Shown here: positions 12,991-25,383 of the stretch, in pieces
How the letters are laid out: every line of letters starts with the position of its first letter
Numbering within the stretch: position 1 is the first letter of the stretch
From: Rhynchosporium graminicola
Taxonomy: Eukaryota > Ascomycota > Leotiomycetes > Helotiales > Ploettnerulaceae
Assembly (NCBI GenBank): GCA_900074885.1
Contig: FJUW01000005.1
Location: 588,242 to 652,241 of the forward strand
DNA: 64,000 nucleotides
Direction: 5' to 3'
Notes under the pieces: generated by a model
Database searches by the model: none
What the model saw: only the letters and a program-made list of their open reading frames with translations
Told to the model about the DNA's origin: nothing
Translations under genes and position numbers: made by a program

Positions 12991-13148
12991 GAAAAGAGAG
13001 GTATGATGCGCGTAAAAGGGTATTTCATTCTCGTCAAATCAACGCAATCAAGGTCTCAAATGAGGTCCATCGAAACTCATGCTTCAACCACCCAGGATCC
13101 CTCCGGCCCTCCATCTACCAATTTCATTATGTCATATCACAACACAAT

Positions 13149-13798
13149 CTATGCATTCTGCTTCGAGATATCATGCTCAGCACCACGCTGTTGAGTCTTT
13201 CCGATATCATGCTGTTCCTGAGCCTTCAACTGCGCCTCACGGTCACCAGTGATACCAGCAACGGCACCACCAACAGCACCAGAGACTCTGTTTCCGATAC
13301 CAGAGCCTAGATCAGACAACTGGCCCTCGGCCTCCTGACCCTTACCCTCAGCGTTCTGTCTCTGGCCGGCTTGCTTCAGTGACTATTGAAAAGGGTGTCA
13401 GCTTTCTTCTTCACCAGGTTAACCTTCTTTTCTATCTCCTCTCCACTTCAGGTTTCGACCAAACAAGTCAGACACACAAAACCCGCACAGCAGAAGAAAC
13501 ATACCTCATTCCCCACCAACCCCCCCAGCGCCTCCTTCCCACTCCCCACCGTCTGGTTCCAGCTCCCCTCCGTGCGTTTCGGATCATCCTTCGTCACCGC
13601 CCCCGACGAAGAAGCGCTCAGATTCCCAACTTTCGCCGTCGCCCGCGAGGCGTCGTGCTCGAGTTCCGCTTTGGTTTTCTTGGCTTCGCCGGCATTCTGG
13701 TCAGAGGCGTTGCCAGTCAGGTTTCCCAAGGCGGATTGGACGGCGCCGGTCGCGCTATCGACGTAGGATTGGAGCGTGGACGTGTTTTTGTCGGACAT
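13149..13798 (-). CDS. CsbD-like / Hmp1-type small hydrophilic protein
   Basis: Two exons, 13798-13505 and 13382-13149, with one 122-bp intron (donor GTATGT). The product is 175 residues with no signal peptide or membrane segment, and is rich in Gly, Ala, Gln, Lys and Glu. The pattern SWNQTVGSGKEALGGLVGN, then LKQAGQRQNAEGKGQEAEGQ, resembles CsbD-family repeats. The sequence matches my memory of fungal proteins annotated 'mismatched base pair and cruciform DNA recognition protein Hmp1'. The DNA-binding name comes from one Ustilago protein; abundant, stress-induced CsbD-like proteins are the safer class. The intron is long for its size and CT-rich. It is convergent with the possible short gene at 12679. 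Confidence 0.82.
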
Positions 13799-14462
13799 GG
13801 TTGCCGTTGTTTAGTAGATACTAGGTAGGTGATTGTTGATTGTTAAGCTTGACGATTATCTTGAAAAATGGTAGAAGGAGTTGTTTTGTTGAAGGGCAAA
13901 TCTTGGGGGAGATGAGAGCTTCTTATATTCTTGTTTTCTTGCAATAGTTGGCAAGAGAAGTAGGTAGTTGTGGTACCTACCTTTCTCGTAAATCGCGTGC
14001 CTGCCTTATGATGTCATATTTGGTAGCCTTGCGTGACACCCCCTCCACCCCAACGCCCTCTTCGACATCCTGCCTTGCTTGGCGGGTAGACCCTTCATTC
14101 GAAGAGGTGTGGTGCGTCATTTTGTCTTTGTTGCGTTTCGGCTGAATCTATTCATTGCAAATGATGCATTTGTGGCTTTGGATGATACATTTGTGGCTGG
14201 AGACGTGATAAATAGAATGTCTGTCGCATGAGGACGTTGTTATGGTTTTCCTTGATTCTGCATGTGAAGCGAGGGATCATTCTGCCATCTCCACCTGGAA
14301 ACTAGCTAAAGATATCAATGTCTGTTCTGACAGCTGTCTAAATTGCTGTAGCTTTCTTTGCTAGACGCTTCGGTCCGTCAGAGCCAGAATCCAACTATTA
14401 AGCCTATAAGCTATACATCTACATTCTACTCATAAAACACCATAGTCAATCCCAAAACCCCT
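13799..14462. other. intergenic, 0.66 kb
   Basis: Holds the promoter and leader of the CsbD-like gene (an AT-rich TATA-like element near 13924-13932, read on the minus strand) and the 3' flank of the oxysterol-binding gene. Nothing else is seen. Confidence 0.6.
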
Positions 14463-15859
14463 CTATTCAAGCTTCCCAACACCCGTCCCCCAAACCCCCG
14501 AATCAAACCTCGGCCTCATCGGACTCCTACACCCATTCTTGAAACCTATTTCCTGCTGTTGTACCCGATCATATTTCTGCTCATCCCACATCCAAATCCC
14601 GTGATGTCCATCCATATCTCCCTTCATCGAAGTCCCCTGAAGTCCTTCCGCCAGCTTCTCAGCTACGTGATCCTCCTCCATCATCGAGAAATACCTCCTC
14701 TGAAATTCTCTCCCCTCAGCTTTCTCTTGCTTACGTAGATCCCTTTGCTCGTTTTCTAATTTCGATTTCTCGTGTCCGACGGTAAAGATATCGCCTTTTT
14801 CGATTCCGTCGACGACATGTCGCCATGCCCTCCGTGATTCTAGAGGATGTTGTTTCTCAATCTCCGCTACTGTAAAAGGAGTTTTGGGTATCGAGCTCGT
14901 GCTGAACTTCTCCATAACCTTCTCTTTATCCCCTCGCCAAATAGTGAATTCTCCACTCCACTGTCCCTCTACAGTATAAAGCACCTCCTTTTCATCATCG
15001 CGACACAAGGTTGCCGTAAAAAAATTACTTCTTCCGCCCAGCCATCCCTTACTCGAATAACACATCTTCGCCGTATACCCCGACGAACTACGGATATACG
15101 TCGTGCCACTAAGTTCCGGGGAGAGGGAACCGGTCATTATACCTTCGATATGTATTTTCGGCATGGTGATTAAGTAGTCTTCGTCATATTTGTCGATGTG
15201 GTAGATAGAGTATCCCTTTCGATCTATGTTGACTGTGGTTGAAAAGGAGGCTTTGGGCGCGACATGCCCGGAGAGCTTTTTTCAACATTAGTAATGATCT
15301 CACCGATGCACTGAATGCATATGAGAGAACGCTTGCAACGGCTTACCTGAACGCCGTGTTTCTCATTCCAGATCCTACAAGCCGTGATCGGCGGATGATG
15401 GCTAACTTGCTCAGCAACCAACCTCGTCGTTCCCGTCTTGCCCTCCTCCGATTCATCATTCCATTTCCCCAGAAACAACTCCCCCAGAAACGGATTCAGG
15501 GGTTTCATGCGCTTCCTCTTCCCATTATCATCTTTACTACTGTGCTGTTCCTTCAACGTACTTAGAAACCATTTCAATACTGCTAATGCGCGCAGTGCGG
15601 GGTCGGGTTCAGAGGCTGGAGCGACGAAGAGGGAGGGTTGTTCGGCCCAGTAGACAGAGAATTCGACAATTGATTGCGAGGAGAGGAGGAAAGGGGGCGC
15701 GGTCAGGGAGGAGAGATCGCCTTTGAATGTTGCGAGGGACTGAGGGGTTGTTAGCTATCAGTGGCAATTGCAACTGGGCTCGAATGTCGGCAGACAAGCA
15801 CAAACCTTGATGAAAGAAAAGAACGCGCTCTTCTGCTGTATCGGAAGTTTCTCGGACAT
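14463..15859 (-). CDS. oxysterol-binding protein, Kes1/Osh4 type
   Basis: Three exons: 15859-15806, 15739-15347 and 15275-14463, with introns of 66 and 71 bp. The product is 419 residues, close to the length of short Osh4/Kes1 proteins that have only the lipid-binding domain and no PH or ankyrin part. The N-terminus MSEKLPIQQKSAFFSFIKS matches the amphipathic lid region. The family fingerprint EQVSHHPP is at residues 128-135, preceded by the conserved KPLNPFLGELFLGKW. The C-terminal part has the expected WRHVVDGI and the basic stretch REFQRRYF. Relatives carry ergosterol and PI4P between ER and Golgi membranes and restrain Golgi secretion. The first coding exon is only 54 bp. The ATG at 15859 gives the canonical lid. 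Confidence 0.95.
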
Positions 15860-16752
15860 GATTATGTCCTAAATTAGGCACCAAAGGAATATACTGTATA
15901 AGAATATATGTACGAAGAACCGGACCGGTATATTGCTGATCTTTGCCAACCAAACCAACTGGATTTGAAAGCGACAGAAGGAGATAAGTTATACTATGGA
16001 AAATGAATAGGAGAGCAAAACCCAACCTGTAATGAAGATACTCATGATGGGCCGGCCGGTACTTCAGATGTCCAACCCATTCTAATTCGGGAAGCCACCA
16101 TTCAGTACGTCCGATCTCGAGGTCTGAGACGCGTCATGTATGAGCGCAGCGCTACTTAGACTTTTGCGACTGACATGTGAAATCCGCTATGGGAGAGATC
16201 CTTTACATGTGCGCTTTCTTGTGGTACTATTCTCGCATTCTGGAGATAAGAATGCGGAGGCTTAGCTTGGGACGGAGGGGTTTAAATATGTTGTGCTGCA
16301 AATGGTGATGTGTCTGTGAGGGCTGTGGTACTTTGGGGTTGAATTGAGTTGGGTGAGCTGACGACCGTTCGTGCGTGCTGCGATATTTATAGCTGCGGCT
16401 CCGGGTAGTGGAGATCCGAGAAGCAAACAGCATGATTGCTCGTGCGTAAGAAAACTTCAGAGCTGAATGCGACGAATACGTCAATTACTCTGCTGCGTGC
16501 GATAAGCGATAGAGGCCATATATTTGTAAATAAAGAATAGTAAGGTACCGAGCTAATGATAAATCAGAAGATTTCGATGTCGTTATTCATTATGAATTGA
16601 ACTTGCTACTGAATGAACAGTCTGGGTATCTAATACAGAATCTAATTTATACCCCTCCGAGCCATGCAATATTGGTACAGTACAAGCAACCATCAAACGC
16701 CAGTCTCCCTCTCCCAAATTTAACTGCGAACAATTATCCCTTTCCCATCGAA
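15860..16752. other. intergenic, 0.9 kb
   Basis: Upstream region of the oxysterol-binding gene and 3' flank of the next gene, AT-rich around 16490-16620. No gene seen. Confidence 0.6.
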
Positions 16753-17349
16753 TTATATCGTCAACCCACTCAATCCCAAATCCTCACTTCTCCTCCTATC
16801 ACAGCTCTTCGTTCTCTCCCTCTTCAACTCCATTTCGGCATCCATCAACCTAGTCTGCACCCACATGCGATATTTCCCATCACATCTCACGCTCTCGCAG
16901 TTCAACAGCTCGGTCAAAGTACTCTTGATTTGTAGATTGACATCTTTGAGTTTATTCTCGTCTTCTTCGATGGAGTCTAAGATACTCTCATCAAAGACGG
17001 TGGGGAGAGAAGAGCGACGAGTGCGGAAGGCAGGTCGTTGGGAATGGCGTGGCATAGAGCCGCTGCGACGATGATGAGGAGTGACGGTAGTGGGTAGATG
17101 GGGCTCAGATTTTGATGGGAGGGAAGTCAGGAATGATGTTGGATCATCGGAGGAGGTGGATGAGGCGGGCGAGGAGGAGAGAGAGGAGAATCGACTTCTG
17201 GATGGGGATTGGTTTGGTGATGTTGTGGCCGTAGGACTAGTTGCTGAGATGCTAGAGAGATGCTTTTGTAGAGCGTCATGCTGGGAGTGCAGAAGAAGGT
17301 ATTTCTGTAGAGCGAAAGCCCGTTCTGAGGATTTCTGCTGTGTGTTCAT
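16753..17349 (-). CDS. conserved fungal protein of unknown function, 198 aa
   Basis: Single exon from ATG 17349 to the stop at 16753. Residues 1-35 are helical (RAFALQKYLLLHSQHDALQ). The middle is Ser/Thr/Pro-rich and probably disordered, with basic Ser motifs (HRRSGSMPR, RRSS) that look like kinase sites. The C-terminal ~75 residues form the conserved part, including SILDSIEEDENKLKDVN, LTELLNCESVR and MWVQTRLMDAEMELKRER. I recall this C-terminal block from uncharacterised Pezizomycotina proteins, but no function is known to me. A coiled-coil is likely there. The reading frame and low-complexity distribution look coding; the function is unassigned. Confidence 0.75.
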   Translation of the reverse strand: MNTQQKSSERAFALQKYLLLHSQHDALQKHLSSISATSPTATTSPNQSPSRSRFSSLSSSPASSTSSDDPTSFLTSLPSKSEPHLPTTVTPHHRRSGSMPRHSQRPAFRTRRSSLPTVFDESILDSIEEDENKLKDVNLQIKSTLTELLNCESVRCDGKYRMWVQTRLMDAEMELKRERTKSCDRRRSEDLGLSGLTI

Positions 17350-18293
17350 TTTGCTTGTTGGTGGTGTGTTTGTGACGATGAAATCAAGTGAGGTGGTTGG
17401 TGGTGTTGGTAGGTTGTAGATTCGAGGTATTCGTTATTATCGAGATCATTCAAGACTTCTGGAGCTGAGAGAGAAGGAAGTACCGAAGTGGGAGGGACGA
17501 CTTCCTTTCTTTGAATATAAAGCAAGAAAGAAGAAGTGCTTGGTATGTAATATTGATTTGATATAATATGATGGCACAAGTAGGACAAGATTCTTGGAGG
17601 GAGACAGAGACAGAGACAGAAAGAGACCACGGATATCAGAGGCCCAGTGGTTGGTTATATGGCATTCCAATACTGCATGACATCAAATGCATCGCTTACC
17701 CGTCCCTCCATCATCGCCAGTCATCCAGGGCTAAAACTGCCCTCATGAAGCTTGAAGCAAGGCTCCAAAGAAGGGACTTAGGTGGCTCTCGTCCCGCTTG
17801 ACCCATAATTATCTGAATCAGTGGAGATCGTTGGTTCCCAGGTATCCAATCATTCTTCCTTCTACTGCAAAAGAAGGTGTAAAGAAGCCTGGATATCAAA
17901 GTCCCATCCCATACATCCATAGGCCCCACCCCACCCCACATCTGCAGCCAAGCTATGACGCATGAGCCACATCCCCACCTCGCAAAACCTGGCATCAGCC
18001 ACAGCTGACATCTCAAAACTTGGTCACATCATCCAGACACAGAAAGGAAGGCCTTCCTTCCACGAATCACAAACCTCGCTCCTGGCATGAGATGGGGGGT
18101 TTCAGGATAGGAAGATCCGGACTGGATGCTCCGTAAAGCCACCGCTAAATGACGATCCCGTCAGTGGCACGGTTCATTCACATTCATTCAGCCTTGGATC
18201 TTCAATTAATTCTTCTTTCATTATTTCATCAGATGAGATAAGAGCACGGGGAGGTTACAAGTATGCAAATGCACAGGATGCACAGGATGGATG

Positions 18294-18321
18294 TATCGAG
18301 ATCGAGATCGAGATCGAGATC
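18294..18321. repeat. GAGATC microsatellite
   Basis: About four to five copies of ATCGAG in tandem. Confidence 0.9.
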
Positions 18322-21300
18322 AAATGAAGTGCTTGCACGGGACTCGGCGTGCTATGGAGGCCCGCCCGCTTGGTGGTTGTGAATGTGCTTAGAGTCTGGA
18401 TTAGTCTACTGGCGCTGCACGTCAGATAGTGAGTGGGTGACATGCAGTGCAGGCAAGGTCCAACCAAGCCAAGAAGGTCCAAGGAAGGAATACTGACTAA
18501 GTATGCAGAGCTTTGTCCATTTGGGCCGTCGTATCTGGATCTGCTCGCTTGGAGGAATATGGTTCTGGTCAGATACTGTATCCTGCGGGCTGGCAATTGT
18601 GCTTTTAAGATGTCGAAATCTGAGCGCTGTCTACTTCCTAGCGGATTTTCATCATCATCATGATCGTCAAATATGAGCCCACTGTACCCGAGTTATCTTC
18701 GAGCAGCTCTCCCTAACCGAAAGATCAAAGCTCATCAAACTATAGATTCGAGCCAAGAACCGCGGAACAGGAAACCAACGACGTCCAAGAGTGAGTGGGC
18801 AATACCTGCTCACCCCGCATATTGGCAACCTTCTCCCGAGTCCCAATACATTCGCATGCATCCGCGAAAGACAAGACATGCGGAATAATAACCTGTTCAC
18901 AACCCTGCCTGCTCCTCCCAAGGAATCCCAAGAAGGCCTCAGATCAATCGGATAGGAACAGCCATCCATCTTCTCCTTCTGAAAACAGCAAACAAGAACA
19001 TCACCAGCGAGAAGCAATGATAGAGTGTCACTTTCCAAGCGCTCTGTCTCGATCTTACCGCCGAAATCTTGGAGAGGCGCAAGCAAGATTGGTGGACCTA
19101 TCATCGAGCACGGGCTAGAGTTCTGGACCGTCGATGTGATAGACAAAGAGCACAAGCGACGTGCTTTCTTGTCATTCCTTCCGAAAACGCTGATCACAGG
19201 AAACAAATTCATTCTTGGGAGTCATGAGATGGTGTGATGACATTCGATATTTCATGAGAATAATCTGTACGCAAGATTTTCCTGTCTTCACTGTCTGATG
19301 TTACTCTTGAATCGTTTCCCGGGCACAGTGAAAGGTTGAAACATGTGAAAAGTGGTCAGAGGGAGCTATGTTTTTGCTTGCAAGAAGAAATCAACGATGG
19401 CTGGCTGCTCTTACTTTTCTGCATGTTTGTCAGGACGGAGGATAGGTAGGTAGATTCTATAGTTGATTTGATATCAGCAAGTCGCTCGAAGTTGAGTCAG
19501 ACTAGTCGATTATTCCCGTCATTTGCACTTCTGCTCTTCCACACATCAAGCTATGAGATATTGGTTATTTTAGAAGAGAAGGTATTGCCATCGCAGCTCC
19601 TTCCACCAAATACCTTAGAGAGACACCTCACTACTCACCCTCGAACATTTCAACAAGTCCTCGAAATCTCAACGTAGTCACATACTAAACAGTTATCCAA
19701 CTTTCAAGCTCATCTACCCCAATCCAACCCATCCCAAAAGAAACGCGAGACACCACGCACCTAGAACCAGAATTTTCAAGCCTGCCTTTCTTCAGTCTCC
19801 GTTCGTACTCCGCGACATACATCTAACCCCAAATCCCAATTCCCACAACCCTGCGTTCTCCATCTCCAACATATCTACCTACCTACCCTTAGTTCCGAAT
19901 CCTCAACTGTTGAAAACATTCCTTCTCTAGCACTGGATTCTGGGGACGGGAATGTTGCATGAGCGAGAGAGGAAGTCCAGACCGCAATTCAGGAGGATCA
20001 TGGATTGAGTCGACTCGCTGCTTAGTTGAGCTCAGCATGTTGGACCATGTTCTTGTAAGTAGGTCCACGAAGTGCCAGGAGAGGAGAAGGAAGATCCTGT
20101 TAGATGACGCTCGATAATGAAGATGCGTGTTATTTGTCAATTTCCCGAAACGATAGGGAAGGTTTACGGCTGAAGAAGTGCAGATATACATACATACCTA
20201 CATATTTTCAGCTTCCATCTCCCTTGAATTTTCTTGTTTCCCGGGACGAGACGATTTGGATATCTCTTCTTGTCTATGGAGGTATCCAGGCACCGATCCG
20301 CGTAATACTGGCTAAACAACAGGCAGGGCGTAGGATGATCATAGACTCCCGTCAAGCTATCGCAAATGAATAGACTGCCCGTTAGACGATCTCTAAACCA
20401 CGACTTTCACACATCCTTTGCTCTTGCAATACTCTTACTTTGAATACCACGTACAAGAAACAGCTGGACGAAGCCATTGCGTCGCGAACAAACTGCACAT
20501 GGCCTACTTGGGCTGATCTCTGGTATGATGGTATCGTGCTGGTTGTGGTGAGGTGGTACACTTCCGGTCCGCTTATCTCCTCTCTAAATGGAAATAACGC
20601 TAGAGTGATTACTACACACGACCTAGCACTATGGCAAGCTACTAAAGAATTTGCATCTCCATTATCTAAATGGTAATGTAAACCCTCTATGAGTGGCGAA
20701 ATTGACGTTGGATTAAGTAGTAATCAATCAACACCCACCCTCACTCTTTCTCTCCCTAGTACACGTATATACCAAACACCCTCCTCTGCGATAACGCTAG
20801 CGTGGGTAGCACTATCAAGCGGAATATCGCCCATTTCTCAAAACCGAGCTCTCACGTTACCTGCACTGGATATCGTATCCCTGATTTCCTACTCCTCTCG
20901 TTCTTGATAAATGAGGGAACGCGTCTATCCTTTCCGCCGTCGCCTTTTGCGTGTGCTGGAGTGCAGCGTATATAGTGTGTCGTTTCTCAGTCATCTGAGC
21001 TACATTGATATCACACCGCCTCGGAAGTACGGAAGGGATATCATAACTCCCAAACCACGCATCATATATATAATACGTCTAGATGGAGGGAGCATCTCGA
21101 TCATAATGTGGTGTGGGCCGGCGAGTAGCAGGACTCACTCATTCACTCACTCTCGCACTCATAGATATATACATATATATATATATATGAACCCTCCTCC
21201 TCCTCGTCGTCGTCGTCATATAGTAGCGGAAGGTAACTCGCAGGAGCTGTGATGATTACTTTACACCTACTTACCCAGCACACACCAGACCTTCTTCAAG

Positions 21301-21536
21301 ACCCGCGATATGTGCATATTTGTCGATATGGATGACGAGCTCTAGTGATTCATTGGAGAGGAGAGGAGAGGAGAGGGGAGGAGATTCGAAACTGCTTAAG
21401 GATCCAATTCATGTATTTATTCTCCTCTCCTGCCTCACTTCACGTCACCTTACCTCATCTTAGCCCACCCCACTTCACTTCACCTCTCAAAAAAAGCCAG
21501 CTAGATATCTCTCTCCGCTCCCCCTCTTGGTCCCGT

Positions 21537-21605
21537 ATCTATCTATCTATCTATCTTTCTCTCACCTCTTATTTCCCTATCTGTCTATCTATCTATCTAT
21601 CTACC
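21537..21605. repeat. interrupted TATC tetranucleotide repeat
   Basis: Two runs of TATC units (around 21537-21556 and 21581-21603), separated by a CT-rich stretch, on a strongly pyrimidine-rich plus strand. Confidence 0.85.
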
Positions 21606-23492
21606 TCTATCTACCTATCTTTCTTTCCGCCTTCCTTCCTGCAAAAAACGCCATGAACCTCCCCAGAACCCTACCTCCCTCCCCACTCAACTCTCGAAAA
21701 TTTCCACACAACCACCTAACCACCTAACCCCTACTTTTTTTATCTTTGTTTTTTTATTTTAAATACGAATTCAACGTCACGGGTCCAGAAAATCCTCAAG
21801 AGGAAGAGGTTTGCGGTCGGGGACTTGGATGACATCCCCAATTTGATTTGGTAGTGGATGGGGATAAATAAGTTGATGGCCCTCTACGCCTGCTAGAGGA
21901 TAAGGCGTACTAGCGGGTGTTTCTTGATCGAGGTGGTTATGGGGATGGGGATGGCAATGAGGGAATCAAGGAGAGGGGTAGTGAACGAATGCTAGGTTGG
22001 ATACTGTAGGCTAGCTTGATGTTACGAACTTACGGTGGTAGAGAAATAGAGACGAAGGTATTGCTGAGTTTCCAAAGCATCGCTCCATCCGAGTCATACC
22101 TACCTAGGTAACGAACGGATCTTAACAATCCACAACAGGGGCACGCTCAGGACGGATGACACTTTATATCTCAACATGAAAGCAGATTAACTACAAGTCA
22201 TGAGATAAGGCGAAGACATCGTAAAGATGAAAAAAATAGGTCAGGATTCCCCTAAAAATGATTCTGGTTGAGAGAGTTGTTGAAAGGCGAGATGTTAATG
22301 TTTGGGTATTCAGTACAGCAGGTTTCTGCAGTTTGTCAATTCCGGCTACCCTTTTCTCTGGTGGAGAGCTCGTCTTTCGCACAGACCTTTCAGCAAAATG
22401 CCTGGGAATTTCCAGTGTTCGTCCTGTTATTGTCGATTCTGATATCTCGGGTACTGTCCCAGGATATGGAGAGGAGTTAACATTAGCTTCAACACACTTA
22501 CTTCTCTTTCTCAATTTCCTGAGAGCCGTGTTGAAAAGAGTCTGGGTACTGGGTTGACGGTTCTCTTTGATCTACCCGTGGGAAGTCTGTAGCGACAGTT
22601 CGCCATCACCTGTGTTTTGGCAACTGTTTATTTGTTTGTTGACATCCACGCGAGCCTATCCAGATCCCATCCAAATACTTGTCCAGCAAGCCACGATCAG
22701 ACCCAATCAGACACGCGCAGGTAACGCGCTATTCTCACATGTGCTGTTGTGTGGCACCAGGTGCCAGGTGGAGAGTTTCGAATCTCCCAAACAACCCTAC
22801 CAAGTCTCGCTTACCTAAGGTAGCTAGCTACCCACTCGTCAATCCTTTCCCAAAGAAGCAAAGCACAGGGTCCGAATCGATAGGAAACTTGATAAGATGA
22901 GTGGTGACGACACGATGGAAAATGGATTGAAGAAAGAAAGTGAAATAGATTGTCGAGTTCCGGACAGATGACAGTGGTTTCTTGAGAAGCCTACTATGCA
23001 TTGTAGAATAGTGGGGGGGGGAGTGGAAGTTGGAGGAGGTACGTACGTCCCTACAGCGAGAGTACCTGACTTAAAGCGGTTCGAGGTTGACGAATCGAGC
23101 AGGAAGAGCGAGGTTTCGAATTGGGGACGTTCGAATCAGGGGTCGTTTTCTTGGCATGTGTGCGTGCGGGTTGCGGTTGCGGTTGCGGCCCGGTGGGGAA
23201 GGAAAGTTCGATTCGGATTCCGAATGAACATGTGAGACTAGAAGTTGAGATGGATCTCGGGCTCGGTAGCGCGAGCTAGACATGAGACAGCCGCATTGAC
23301 GATCGTTTTGATGCTCCGAGTTTGGGATAGAGAAAGTAAGTTAGTGATGCTGTGTTTGAGGTAAAGAAACGTCCCGATTAGGTAGGTAGGTAGGGTTGGA
23401 ACGTTTGTGTTCATTCGTTGTGGTTATCACGAAACGAAGTTATGAAGCTTGTGTGAATCTTCTGGATTTCTGATTTTGTTACCCAGGTAGAG

Positions 23493-23562
23493 TTGTGATT
23501 GTGATTGTGATTGTGATTGTGATTGTGATTGTGATTGTGATTGTGATTGTGATTGTGATTGT
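23493..23562. repeat. TGTGAT hexanucleotide microsatellite
   Basis: About twelve perfect tandem copies of the hexamer, likely polymorphic in length. As a multiple of three it forms an open (VI)n frame, which is not taken as coding. Confidence 0.95.
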
Positions 23563-25067
23563 AGGCTTACAGTACCAGGCACGTATCTACAAGCGCGCTT
23601 TCCTCTTCCTCTATGCTTCTGATTCTGGTTTCATGATGATGTGCAGTAACATCTGGAGGCGCGTGAGAACTCATTGGCCAGGCCGGCCTCACAACCGCGT
23701 CTCCAAATCATCATAACAATAACAAGCACAGCAAATGAAGGAGTCTGAACAAGTGACAGGACGCGCCACAAGCGCGCTGAAGACTGCAGAGAGGTCTGTC
23801 TCTATTGGGTGGTAGAATCCCACGACACGATGCATGTGTGTAGTAGCGTTGTACATCCATATCCCCCGTTTGCAGGACTAGAAGCTGACAACCGGCGAGG
23901 TTCGTGTGATGTGCAGACAAATTGAGTTGAAGCCAGTGCCGTAGAAAGGAAAGGGTAGCTCGTGGATGTTGGTTTGATGGAATTGGGATCGAGCCATTTC
24001 CTGCACAGTTGCTGCATACAAGCGCCGGTCGTGCATGATGGCATGCTGCAAGCCTGCATGTCTGTTATGCATGTCTGCACTCGAGGCCTGGTTTGCGAAT
24101 CCCAATACGATCGTCGGTTAGGATGGGATGGGATGGATGGGATGGAATGGTATCGTAAGGCGGGAGCCCCTGAATGCGAAATTTAGACGTTAGAGAGAGA
24201 TGGAGAGAAGGCATCAGCGCGTCAAATGTTCGCTACTGTATTACACTCCGTAGTATGTTTGGACGAGGGGCTTCAGAGGTTGTGGCGAACTATAGAAATA
24301 TTTCAAGAATAGAAGAGCATCAATCGGGCTTGTGAACATCGCAATATTAGGAGCAGAGGTCCGATTGGTATTACTGTAGTAGGTGGCATAATCATAATTT
24401 AGGGGCGACGGCTTGGCAAAGCCTCCTACAAACCACTCACTAGCCCTGCACGGTGAAAGAACCCTGACACTTGGCTCTGTAGCCTTGACTTCGATATATC
24501 TCATGCATACCTGTAGCAAGTTCATGATGAGGACGGTGCGGATTGATGGGAGGTTTAATTCATCTGTGGGTGGCGGCACTTGGCGAAAGGTCAAAATTGC
24601 TTACTTTGGGTACGCCAGCCACTAAGAAGCAAGTCATCAGCATCATGTAGAGAGAGTCGTCTCTACCCATACCCGGACCGGACCCTTGGGAGATCAATGC
24701 GACATCGGTAATAGTGCAGTCAGTCAGTCAGTGCAAGGCAAGTAAGAGAGTTCGTTCTCACAGACAGTCGGAGTCGGAGCCAGAGAATATGCAAGAACGC
24801 AAGGATTCCCGGAAGACTGGCTGTGCAATTACTTAGTACTTGTACTTTCGTACCAAGTGTACTCACTCGAAGCCACATCATAACTCAAAACTTATTACTT
24901 ACTTACTGTACGGAGTAATTGATTCTCGAAGTCCGTCACACTTCCGGTGATTTTGGTAGAGTGGACCCGACCAAGTAGCAGTTGCTATCCAAACTCACCT
25001 GCCTATTAGCTAGCACCTTTATTTACCCAGATCTAGGTAGGTAGGTAGTAGGTACCTAGGTATACAG

Positions 25068-25343
25068 CGGAAGTACCGTGAATACCTGACTGACTACCTT
25101 ACTTGCCTCTGTTACACGAGCACGCAGGCCGTATGTAAAGTATGTATGTATGTATGACAAAGAAAGAAAGGAAAGAAGGGAAATCCTCTCCCCTCCCCTC
25201 CCCTCCGGAAGTACCGTGAATACCTGACTGACTACCTTACTTGCCTCTGTTACACGAGCACGCAGGCCGTATGTAAAGTATGTATGTATGTATGACAAAG
25301 AAAGAAAGGAAAGAAGGGAAATCCTCTCCCCTCCCCTCCCCTC
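25068..25343. repeat. 138-bp direct tandem duplication
   Basis: Copy 1 is at 25068-25205 and copy 2 at 25206-25343, identical by eye. Each starts CGGAAGTACCGTGAATACC, contains GTATGTATGTATGTATG, and ends in CTCCC repeats. The second copy runs into further CTCCC and then CTCAC repeats up to about 25380. Confidence 0.93.
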
Positions 25344-25383
25344 CCCTCCCCTCACCTCACCTCACCTCACCTCACCTCACATG

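Larger units (their letters stand above)
8688..13148. other. intergenic, 4.5 kb, with assembly gap and a promoter-like stretch
   Basis: No recognisable gene. It holds the N gap at 11406-11437, a TATA element plus CT-rich leader at 12216-12678 (listed separately) and a CCCAT microsatellite. Short frames at 8990-9388 and 10183-10542 resemble nothing I know. Confidence 0.55.

Noticed and set aside
18667..19212. 181-codon minus-strand open frame
   Set aside because: No recognisable domain, composition like random translation, overlapping plus-strand frames of similar quality, and no promoter-like start.
21345..21656. 103-codon frame full of Tyr-Leu-Ser-Ile repeats
   Set aside because: Translation of the TATC/CT-rich microsatellite region.
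22765..22790. T-arm-like GGAGAGTTTCGAATCTCC
   Set aside because: Loop has the wrong size for a tRNA T arm and no other arms are present.
23493..23716. Open frame beginning with a Val-Ile repeat
   Set aside because: It is the translation of a hexanucleotide microsatellite.
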